Shown here piece after piece: positions 8,506 through 15,864 of a DNA stretch of 64,000 nucleotides. The notes beneath the pieces are model-generated. The model saw nothing but the letters and a program-made list of their open reading frames with translations. It was not told the origin of the DNA and searched no databases. The translations under genes were made by a program, and so were the position numbers. Numbering within the stretch: position 1 is the first letter of the stretch; each line of letters starts with the position of its first letter. Source of the DNA: Spongiibacteraceae bacterium (lineage in GTDB: Bacteria; Pseudomonadota; Gammaproteobacteria; Pseudomonadales; Dasaniaceae); contig JANQLG010000001.1 in assembly GCA_028280715.1 (NCBI GenBank), positions 1-64,000 on the forward strand. Direction: 5' to 3'.

Positions 8506-8940
8506 ATGAGTAAGACTCTCACCGCAATACTATTTATAACCATTGTTTCCTCAGCGCTGACTGCGCAAGCCGCGAAACAAGGCCACTGGCGTTGGACCGA
8601 CGAAAATGGCACTGTGCAGTACTCTGACCGCCCGCCTGAAGGTGTTGAATCGGAATTTATAGAATTTGCCGCTCCACGTAGTTCAGCCAGAAGCAAAAGT
8701 CAGGGGCCTGTATCTTCTGCAGCCGAAGAGCAGCAAGCAGGCAAAACCTTTGATGAAATGGAGGTTCTGCCAGAAAAAGATCCTGAGTTATGTAGACAAG
8801 CGCAAAATAATCTTAAAGCTCTGGAAGCAGCACGTATTCGCATCACCGAACCCGATGGCACTAAACGTATCCTGACTGAAGACGAAAAAGAAACTCAGAG
8901 AGCTAACGCAAATAAATTTATTGAATTACATTGTGACTAA
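8506..8940 (+). CDS. DUF4124 domain secreted protein
   Basis: A 144-residue exported protein. Residues 1-23 form a signal peptide ending TAQA. Residues 28-46 carry the DUF4124 core, WRWTDENGTVQYSDRPP. A charged, low-complexity middle and a C-terminal helical stretch with two cysteines follow. DUF4124 proteins are small envelope proteins of unknown function, common in gammaproteobacteria; one often lies next to ilvI in Pseudomonas relatives. It is divergent from ilvIH and ends before a converging hairpin. Confidence 0.85.
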   Translation: MSKTLTAILFITIVSSALTAQAAKQGHWRWTDENGTVQYSDRPPEGVESEFIEFAAPRSSARSKSQGPVSSAAEEQQAGKTFDEMEVLPEKDPELCRQAQNNLKALEAARIRITEPDGTKRILTEDEKETQRANANKFIELHCD

Positions 8941-8947
8941 CCAATGA

Positions 8948-8976
8948 TGATATGGGTGAATAAATCGCCCATATCA
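8948..8976. repeat. Convergent-gene hairpin, possible weak terminator
   Basis: TGATATGGG and CCCATATCA, a 9-bp perfect stem with an 11-base loop, lie between the converging stops at 8940 and 8983. There is no T-run on either side, so termination would be weak or factor-assisted. Confidence 0.5.
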
Positions 8977-8982
8977 ACTCTG

Positions 8983-9360
8983 CTAATCAGCAACAGAATA
9001 ATAGCGAATATTTGCTGAGTTCCAATTATTCCAACCATCACAAGTACCAGGTACTTGATCGCCATCAAAGTACATAGAACTAATGGTTTTCCCCGCCATC
9101 TTGGCTGCTAAAAACGTTGAATACAGCATCTTGCAGGATTCTGTACCTGTCTTATAACTAGTACCACCTATTACCCACTCTGAATCGGGATTACAAAAGA
9201 AAACAGGAACGTTCATGCTATCCAACTGAATCATAAATCGATTATTGGCATGATAAGCTAACGACGTAACTTTTCCTGAGCATATGACTGTGCCGGACCA
9301 CGCTCCTTGTGAAAATAACAAAAACAAAATAAACGTACTAACTATTTTACGTAAATCCAT
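8983..9360 (-). CDS. Small secreted protein, paralogue family member 1
   Basis: A 125-residue protein that I do not recognise by name. Residues 1-22 form a signal peptide ending AWSG. The mature part has four or five cysteines and a conserved block, MLYSTFLAAKMAGKTISSMY, near residues 75-95. That block matches the genes at 9374-9754 (LFYSTALAAQASGREVTIQM) and 10561-10896 (FSLLLAAHMAAKKVKIYV). An early strand (GKVTSL, then FMIQLD) also matches. The pattern of strands, one helix, then a strand might be an OB-like fold as in toxin B-type subunits, but that is only a guess from the pattern. GAGGG lies ten bases before the ATG. Confidence 0.75.
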   Translation of the reverse strand: MDLRKIVSTFILFLLFSQGAWSGTVICSGKVTSLAYHANNRFMIQLDSMNVPVFFCNPDSEWVIGGTSYKTGTESCKMLYSTFLAAKMAGKTISSMYFDGDQVPGTCDGWNNWNSANIRYYSVAD

Positions 9361-9373
9361 GTGATTAAATCCC

Positions 9374-9754
9374 TCAGTTTTTACTCAGCCAAATTCGGTC
9401 AAACCTAAGGTAACCATGTTGAGTACCTCTCATTTGAATAGTTACTTCACGTCCCGATGCTTGAGCGGCCAACGCCGTTGAATAAAATAGTTTGGCAAAT
9501 TCGGGCCGTTCATCAACTAGAAACGCTGTAGCTGAGCCGTTTGTGATATGAAATCCCTTTTCTGACGGCACTGATACATCAATAGGCGAATCAAAATACA
9601 ACAATATTAAATTACCAGTATTGATATAAATGCTTTGTACTTGACCAGTATATCGGCAATAGCTGCCACTGGAATGGTCATGACAAGTCGGTGTCCCAGC
9701 ATTCACAGCCAATGGCATTAAAGTAAGACAAATTATCCAAAATAAGCACTTCAT
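9374..9754 (-). CDS. Small secreted protein, paralogue family member 2
   Basis: A 126-residue exported protein with a signal peptide (MKCLFWIICLTLMPLAVNAG) and three cysteines in the first half of the mature part. It shares the strand GQVQSI and the helix block LFYSTALAAQASGREVTIQM with the neighbours at 8983 and 10561. The function is unknown. I start at the second ATG (9754), which has AGGA nine bases upstream. The ATG at 9763 directly abuts that site. It lies 13 bases upstream of member 1 on the same strand, so the two probably share a transcript. Confidence 0.75.
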   Translation of the reverse strand: MKCLFWIICLTLMPLAVNAGTPTCHDHSSGSYCRYTGQVQSIYINTGNLILLYFDSPIDVSVPSEKGFHITNGSATAFLVDERPEFAKLFYSTALAAQASGREVTIQMRGTQHGYLRFDRIWLSKN

Positions 9755-9784
9755 GTTTATCATTCCTTTATTCTTCCCTTTTGG

Positions 9785-10417
9785 TTATCGTTGACTATTT
9801 AATGAAATTTCATCTGGTAACCGGCCAATTAATTCTGGCAAAGATTGCTGGGCAAATACCAATACTTCATTACCCTGCTCTGCACTCCATGAATCAACGC
9901 CTTGTAATGGTTTCGTATCGGATAGAGTTGACAATGTACGAGACCATAATTGTTGATCATCGGCCAACTTAGTAATACGCAAACGGATTTCCAAGGTAGC
10001 GTTAGGGTGACCATTTAAATAGGCATAAGGTTCGATAATAAGTTGCTGCCTGTTTTTCTTCATGTCCGTTAACAATGTCTGCCACTCTTGTGTTGCTGAC
10101 ATACGGTTAACTTCATCAGAGGTCCAACGAACCATATCCATCGGTCTCATATCGTCAAATAACTCAATAGTTTTTGAAATCGCACCGACAGCAATGGCAA
10201 TACCTAATACAGCATCACCCATAGTGGAAAAAATCAGTTGGTTATTAATCAATAAAGGCTGACCGGGTACAGGCTTGGCAAGCCCTTCTCCATTTCCGGT
10301 TTTTGCCTGTGCAATCAAGTCTCTTGGTTGTACAAGAATAAGGTTTTCGGTGGGTTTGATATGACTGGCACAACCAACAACCAGCATTAAAGCGATTACA
10401 ACTGATATAAATTTCAT
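9785..10417 (-). CDS. Uncharacterised lipoprotein
   Basis: A 210-residue protein beginning MKFISVVIALMLVVGC. The VVGC lipobox predicts lipidation at Cys16 and membrane anchoring. The rest is mixed alpha/beta with a short hydrophobic stretch near residues 68-81 (AVLGIAIAVGAISK). I do not recognise a named domain. It sits between members 2 and 3 of the small secreted family, on the same strand and about 30 bases upstream of member 2, so it could work with them in the envelope. This is context only. Confidence 0.72.
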   Translation of the reverse strand: MKFISVVIALMLVVGCASHIKPTENLILVQPRDLIAQAKTGNGEGLAKPVPGQPLLINNQLIFSTMGDAVLGIAIAVGAISKTIELFDDMRPMDMVRWTSDEVNRMSATQEWQTLLTDMKKNRQQLIIEPYAYLNGHPNATLEIRLRITKLADDQQLWSRTLSTLSDTKPLQGVDSWSAEQGNEVLVFAQQSLPELIGRLPDEISLNSQR

Positions 10418-10457
10418 TTAGCAAAGTTCTAAGGAAAATATTTTAAACTTATCAACT

Positions 10458-10560
10458 GAGAAATTAGACCCAAACTCGAATCTTCACTCATTTGTTCTAA
10501 CCTTTTAGCTGCTATTTCTGACTCAAATAAAGATTAATTCGAGTCTGACTCTAGTTTTTA
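10458..10560. repeat. REP-like inverted repeat cluster
   Basis: This spacer holds several copies of one short word. GAGTCTGACTC at 10541-10551 is a perfect palindrome inside attaattcgagtctgactct. An inverted, diverged copy lies at about 10458-10482 (ttagacccaaactcgaatc), and TGACTC recurs near 10518. The unit at 10532-10559 is repeated at 10982-11009 beyond the next gene. The arrangement resembles REP/REPIN elements linked to RAYT transposases, but no transposase is present here. Confidence 0.55.
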
Positions 10561-10896
10561 TTATTGTCTAGGAAGATGTGTATTTTGAGCTAATGGAAAG
10601 GCATCACCACAACCAGAAACATATATTTTCACTTTTTTAGCGGCCATATGAGCAGCTAAAAGCAACGAAAACTGCTGATCAAAATTTACAGCACTTGTGC
10701 TTAGCTGAAGCCAACCACGACTATTGAGCGCGCAACCCAAATCCGGCGTCCAAGAATCAATCTGGATATAAACATTACCGTTGGGCTGAACTGCAATATT
10801 ATCTAATTCAATAGGAGCTATCCAAGTTGGCTGATCTAAAGCCAAGACCTGACCAGAAGACAACAATAAAACAATCAATAAAAAACACTTTTTCAT
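10561..10896 (-). CDS. Small secreted protein, paralogue family member 3, bracketed by direct repeats
   Basis: A 111-residue exported protein: signal peptide MKKCFLLIVLLLSSGQVLA, then NVYIQID and the helix block FSLLLAAHMAAKKVKIYVSGCG shared with the genes at 8983 and 9374. It has two cysteines, the last in VSGCG. It ends soon after that cysteine, while the two relatives run 15-25 residues further, so it may be slightly shortened. Near-identical repeats of about 28 bases lie just after its stop (10532-10559) and before its start (10982-11009). In-frame ATGs at 10905 and 10932 are alternative starts. Function unknown. Confidence 0.68.
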   Translation of the reverse strand: MKKCFLLIVLLLSSGQVLALDQPTWIAPIELDNIAVQPNGNVYIQIDSWTPDLGCALNSRGWLQLSTSAVNFDQQFSLLLAAHMAAKKVKIYVSGCGDAFPLAQNTHLPRQ

Positions 10897-10981
10897 TTTT
10901 TCCATCTTTATATTTTCCGACCAGCACATCAAAAAATTCTGTTAAGCCAAAAGGCCTTGTAATGTTTCATTATTTTCACAT

Positions 10982-11009
10982 GATTAATTGGAGTCTAACC
11001 CTAGTTGTT
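10982..11009. repeat. Second copy of the REP-like repeat
   Basis: gattaattggagtctaaccc, continuing into ctagttgt, matches the unit at 10532-10559 at roughly 24 of 28 positions and has the same orientation. The two copies bracket the 10561-10896 gene. Confidence 0.55.
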
Positions 11010-11696
11010 CTAGTTAACCGGTGAAAAATCTTTTAGATATTCTACGATTTCTAGGCAGTGCTCTTCCCTTCCCACATATCCTGGATCACCTTTTTGTGGA
11101 CCAAAATAAGGGCGCCACTTTTCCACCATCTCATCATACTGATCACTACCAGCTAATTTTAAAGCAATCATTCCCATTGGAACCTGCCTCTTAGACCCAG
11201 GAAGATTAACTGGATCGTTTATCTCTCCCTCCAAAAACATTTTTGCAATATCTTTTATTGATTCGATATTACCCATAATATTTTCTTCGAAACCGATCAA
11301 TGTATCTCGAATATAATTATCAAAAGTAGACCGAATATCCTCTAATGAATATATTATAAACCTTTTATGATCATCATTATTAAAACCAGAAACCGCAAAA
11401 TCACTAGAAATTCTAAAAGCATTAATTATTTTACTTGGCTCCTTCCTACCCATTTTTTGGAATGCCAACTTTAATGTTTCATTAGCAATCTTATTAGCTT
11501 CTGAATGAAAAACCTTAATCATAAAAGTATAGTGATACTTTGGCTTATACTTATAAGCAACAAATGTATACTCAAAATAACCCCACTTCATTTTTTTCTT
11601 TAATGTAGACTTTGACTTTAAAAGATCATAACCATAATTAATTAAAACCCCACCAAAAATTTTGGCACATTCTTTTATAATTTCTTTCTCAGTCAT
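11010..11696 (-). CDS. Candidate immunity protein for the upstream CdiA-like toxin
   Basis: A 228-residue soluble protein without signal peptide or membrane segment, Lys- and Ile-rich, in strikingly AT-rich DNA compared with its neighbours. I do not recognise a named domain. It begins 39 bases after the stop of the CdiA-like gene (11735-15850), on the same strand. That is the slot and size of an immunity gene, which in CDI systems protects the producer by binding the toxin tail. The AT-rich base composition is also common for immunity genes. I start at ATG 11696; a GTG at 11708 is possible. The role is inferred from position. Confidence 0.7.
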   Translation of the reverse strand: MTEKEIIKECAKIFGGVLINYGYDLLKSKSTLKKKMKWGYFEYTFVAYKYKPKYHYTFMIKVFHSEANKIANETLKLAFQKMGRKEPSKIINAFRISSDFAVSGFNNDDHKRFIIYSLEDIRSTFDNYIRDTLIGFEENIMGNIESIKDIAKMFLEGEINDPVNLPGSKRQVPMGMIALKLAGSDQYDEMVEKWRPYFGPQKGDPGYVGREEHCLEIVEYLKDFSPVN

Positions 11697-11734
11697 AAAA
11701 ACAACCACAACCTATTTATTTAATTCATCATCTA

Positions 11735-14700
11735 CTAATACGACGACTGATAATGAATTGGTACGATTTGATCGGGTGTATTAACATATATATCCACACC
11801 CGGAGACAAACTTATTGGGCTGCCTGATGGATATTGAGAAAATACATCTTCCGCCTTAACTCCTCTCACCTCATAACTCATAATCGCCCCTGGTTCTTGT
11901 TGCCAGTCGAGCACTGTACGCTGATTCCTAGTAAACGTTCTACCCAACTGCGAAGGCGTTACAGAAGTCAAATCCTTTACTGCACTATATTTTGCATCAT
12001 GCCATATGAACTCTCCAGGCACATTCCGATTTTCCGTTAATTGATCAAGTCGAATTGTTACTGATTCACTTGTACCATCACCTCTAGTAATAGTTGCTCG
12101 TACTGTGACCTCAGTTGCAACATCTTCCCCAAATCCAAGATCCTGTCTTATATAAACTGTAGTATTATCTTGATGCTCCCAATGATTGTTTGCGGAATAA
12201 CCACCCCCTACTGGGCTATCACCAAAACCATCTGGCCTATTATTCCCGCCAAAATCCGAACGATCATCTATTTGTCGAATAAGATCACTAGCACCATTAC
12301 CAGCCGCACGAACTGTGTGTGCTACATCTCTTACTTGAACAACGAACATTGCAGCTTGAACGTACGGCTCGGCCTCTTCGCGAGGTATTCCTGCTTGATC
12401 TAATCTAACAAAAATCTCGTTATACGCATAAGCTGCTGCTTCATCCGTTAACTGTGTCTGTGGCTCAACACCTAACAAGCTTAAACCGCCAGTTAATGTT
12501 CCTGCCAATACGATATCAGTACCAACATAAACAGCTTCTTGTACTATCTGCACTAACTGATCGGGCTGCGAAAAACCTGCTGCCGCAACATCCTCTGCGG
12601 TATAAGATGTTCCAGATAAGGCATCTAATCTTGAGGCTGCATCATAAGCATCACGAATTGCACTTTCTATAGCCAACTGCTGCTCAAGCAATAATGTTGC
12701 TTTAAATTCGTCAGTCGCTTCCTCCGCTGAAGTTATCATAAATGCCAGCTTGTTTAAGCGTTCTATATCTTCTGCCTGAATACGGATCGCATTTTCAAGC
12801 TGCTGATCATTTTCAATAGGATAATAAACACCATCCAGCTCGACATAACTCAGCCCATCAAAAGCTCTTGTTTCTATTACAAGACCTAACGCTTCAGCCA
12901 ACGCCTCAAGATCTGGATCCAAGACCTCAGCAATTTTTCCATCCAACTCTGCCGGATCAAGGCGTGACACCGAAATAATGTGATTTCTACGTACTGTCTC
13001 ATCAACTGCTGCTTTCAATGAAATCGCAGCTGCCCAATACCCTACATTGGATTGTGCGGTAATTCCGCCAGAAGTCGAGGCAATGTTGACATCAAGACCC
13101 ACAATGAATGCAGACAGCGCAGCACTAAGCTTTCCTAAATCCACTCCATTATTCTGCAACGCAGTAATACGCTTTCTCTGTGAGTGCTGCGAAGAAAACG
13201 CTATCTCCTTAACTTGGTCAGTAGTAAGTGGGTTCCCATCATTTAAGTCAGGATCAGAGTTGTAATAAAGACTATCGAAATAATCCTGCTCTTCCTCAAG
13301 AAGTGTTTCAATTTCATCAATATTTTCTGATCGATAAATATCTGTTGCTATAGTTGAAACCACAGACCCCAATGCACCACTAGCACAGCCATCATCTTGG
13401 CTATTACCAGAAGCAGAAGCTACACCCACAATACATCCAGCACCTGCATGAGCAACATATCTTATAGCATCGTTTATTTGCCCATTTTTAGCTGAGTCAT
13501 TGATGCCATCTGCCATATGGCTACCAATAACACTAATGCTATTTGTAATTAAAGAATTCTTAAAGTTGTCAGTTAAACTACCGCCATTAATGGCTGTATT
13601 AACAGCGGCCGACCCTGCCGCATGATAAACTGCTTGCTCAAGCTCTTGCGCTAAATTTAAATCGGCCTCACCAACATTAAAAAATTCTGCATCAATTCCA
13701 TGTAACACACCTGCAGTAATTGCTGCCGTTGCAATTGAGCGCACCCCCTCATCACTCACAACAGCCTCAAATGCAGCTTCATGAATATCTGAAAAACTAC
13801 CGCCATCAACCAAAGCATTCGAAGATGCGACTGCTGCAGTAGATATCATTGAAGTAAACGCAGCATTTGCAATCGCGCCCTGTAATGATGCGTTAACAGC
13901 GTTTATTGCAGCAGCCCCCGCACCTGCCGTTACTACTGCTACAACAATAGTGATTAACGCCATTGCCGCACCGTTTAATGCAGTAGTATCAACATCCCAC
14001 TCTTCGTATGCGAGTTCTATTTCCTCCCAATCAATGTCTATATTGTGTTCAGCAAGATATGCAGGATCCCGTAAATCAGCAATCCATGACATACCAGCTT
14101 GGTTTGTTAGATAATCTACTTGTTCGTCAAACGTGCGACTATCATCATCTTCAATCTGTACATTTACACCATACAATGCACCAACTGAAAACCCACCAAC
14201 AACGGTGTTATATATAGGAGTTTCAATGATATGGCCACGATTTACAGTACGAGTAGTAAACATTCTTTTACTTGTCGCACTATAACTGTAATGATTTGTT
14301 TCTACAGCCATCAATAAATTGACAGAACCACCCGTTGCACTTACCGAAGTGCCATCAGTAGATCGGATATCAACAGCTTGCAAGTTAATATCGCCCGCCT
14401 CCGAATGAAGAGTAACGGTTTTTCCCGCATCTAATAATGTTCTTATTGCGACCGTTTTATATAACTCTTCATCTTTTTTCTTTTTACTAGACCGAAAAGT
14501 ACCTACTTCATGTATTACATCAAACTCGTTTTTAACTGTAATTCCGAGTGCTGCAAGTATATTTATATGTCCATTTCCAGCCTCTATTTCAGAGGCATCA
14601 ATTTCAATAGAGCCATTGGCGATAAGGGCTATAGACTCTTCCGCTGTTAAAGTAGAGCTTAAGTACTCAACCGTAGAACGTTGTCTTTTCCAGCGGCCAT

Positions 14701-15850
14701 CAATATCTATAGAACTATTCGAAATTCCTTGTGGAAGAATTGAAATATTTCCATTAGCAGCAAATTGAATGCTGTCTCCTGCTGATACTTCAACACCTTG
14801 TATAACAACATTGCCATAACTACGTACAACAACATCTCCTGACACAGAATTAATTCCTGTCACCTCACCAAAAACAGAGCCATGTTCATTACCATAGTCA
14901 TAACGATGAACCAGTGTTTGAGCGATGAAATTTTGGGCAGCGATGGAAAGATCACCCTGTGCTTCCAGCACACTAGACAGCAAAGTAATACTGCCACCGG
15001 CAACCACCATTAATTCACCGGTCGATACCACATTCGATTCATTCAAGGCGATATTGCCAGCTACTTTGAGAAACGCATCGCGGCCAAACTTGATATCAAC
15101 ATCATCAACACTGACAGAGCCAAAAGACGCATTACCATTAAACTCAACAACATGCTCATCTACTTTTCTATCGTTATAGGTAGATGCTGTTAGATAAACG
15201 ATGGGAACAATGACTTCTTCGCCATTAATAACTCGGCGTTCCGGCCAGATCATATCGGCTGGCCCATTATCAGTCTCTTCTGATAACGGAGTACCATAGA
15301 TCAATGTGCTGCCATAAAGATCATAGTAATCCTGCGCGTAGTCAATGGCATTGTTGTATAAAGTAGCTAATTGCGCAGACTCAGATGCGTAGGCACTATT
15401 GGCAGAATCAATTAAATGCCGCCCCAATAATCGGCGAATCTGTGTGCGTACATATCGGCTTTGCACAAAAGGGCTACCGACTATTTTCGGGTTATCGTAA
15501 ACAGGAATAATAGTGGTGATATCTCCAACACCTATGGGAACATAGGTGGGTTCACCCAATGCAGGCAAGTATTGATCCCTTAATTGCTTGTAAAAGGTTT
15601 CAATATTCCACTGCCCCGAAGGAATAGAGCCTTCCAAGTAAGTAGCACTATCATATTGATAAGGGCCACTATAGACTCGTTCAAATTCGACACTGGAATC
15701 AAGATCAACCTGAATTTGTGCTGCGGTTAGTGTACTCGCAACCGCAGTGGCAATAGTTTGAAAGAAAAAGAATACCAGCGTGAATGATGCGATGATTTTC
15801 TGAAAACGACGAAAACCTGAAAAGTATGATTGGTTCGACTGTTTCATCAT
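11735..15850 (-). CDS. CdiA/FHA-type secreted protein: repeat region, DUF637 pretoxin, C-terminal toxin candidate (lacks TPS domain)
   Basis: A 1371-residue protein. A Sec signal ending AVAS lies near residues 20-42. Haemagglutinin-like beta-helix repeats run to about 530. A hydrophobic stretch (about 625-650) leads into a clear DUF637 pretoxin domain (INAVNASLQGAIANAAFTSM, later AAVNTAINGGSL) and the HAGAGCIVG...DDGCASGALGSVV segment. In CdiA proteins these parts precede the toxin. The C-terminal 160 residues contain FIWHDAKYS and then TRNQRTVLDW. I read D-A-K plus the Gln helix as a possible PD-(D/E)xK nuclease core. There is no N-terminal TPS domain; that lies in the gene upstream, which ends 14 bases before this start. 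AAGGAG lies four bases before the ATG at 15850. Confidence 0.85.
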   Translation of the reverse strand: MMKQSNQSYFSGFRRFQKIIASFTLVFFFFQTIATAVASTLTAAQIQVDLDSSVEFERVYSGPYQYDSATYLEGSIPSGQWNIETFYKQLRDQYLPALGEPTYVPIGVGDITTIIPVYDNPKIVGSPFVQSRYVRTQIRRLLGRHLIDSANSAYASESAQLATLYNNAIDYAQDYYDLYGSTLIYGTPLSEETDNGPADMIWPERRVINGEEVIVPIVYLTASTYNDRKVDEHVVEFNGNASFGSVSVDDVDIKFGRDAFLKVAGNIALNESNVVSTGELMVVAGGSITLLSSVLEAQGDLSIAAQNFIAQTLVHRYDYGNEHGSVFGEVTGINSVSGDVVVRSYGNVVIQGVEVSAGDSIQFAANGNISILPQGISNSSIDIDGRWKRQRSTVEYLSSTLTAEESIALIANGSIEIDASEIEAGNGHINILAALGITVKNEFDVIHEVGTFRSSKKKKDEELYKTVAIRTLLDAGKTVTLHSEAGDINLQAVDIRSTDGTSVSATGGSVNLLMAVETNHYSYSATSKRMFTTRTVNRGHIIETPIYNTVVGGFSVGALYGVNVQIEDDDSRTFDEQVDYLTNQAGMSWIADLRDPAYLAEHNIDIDWEEIELAYEEWDVDTTALNGAAMALITIVVAVVTAGAGAAAINAVNASLQGAIANAAFTSMISTAAVASSNALVDGGSFSDIHEAAFEAVVSDEGVRSIATAAITAGVLHGIDAEFFNVGEADLNLAQELEQAVYHAAGSAAVNTAINGGSLTDNFKNSLITNSISVIGSHMADGINDSAKNGQINDAIRYVAHAGAGCIVGVASASGNSQDDGCASGALGSVVSTIATDIYRSENIDEIETLLEEEQDYFDSLYYNSDPDLNDGNPLTTDQVKEIAFSSQHSQRKRITALQNNGVDLGKLSAALSAFIVGLDVNIASTSGGITAQSNVGYWAAAISLKAAVDETVRRNHIISVSRLDPAELDGKIAEVLDPDLEALAEALGLVIETRAFDGLSYVELDGVYYPIENDQQLENAIRIQAEDIERLNKLAFMITSAEEATDEFKATLLLEQQLAIESAIRDAYDAASRLDALSGTSYTAEDVAAAGFSQPDQLVQIVQEAVYVGTDIVLAGTLTGGLSLLGVEPQTQLTDEAAAYAYNEIFVRLDQAGIPREEAEPYVQAAMFVVQVRDVAHTVRAAGNGASDLIRQIDDRSDFGGNNRPDGFGDSPVGGGYSANNHWEHQDNTTVYIRQDLGFGEDVATEVTVRATITRGDGTSESVTIRLDQLTENRNVPGEFIWHDAKYSAVKDLTSVTPSQLGRTFTRNQRTVLDWQQEPGAIMSYEVRGVKAEDVFSQYPSGSPISLSPGVDIYVNTPDQIVPIHYQSSY

Positions 15851-15864
15851 GATTCTCCTTTCTC

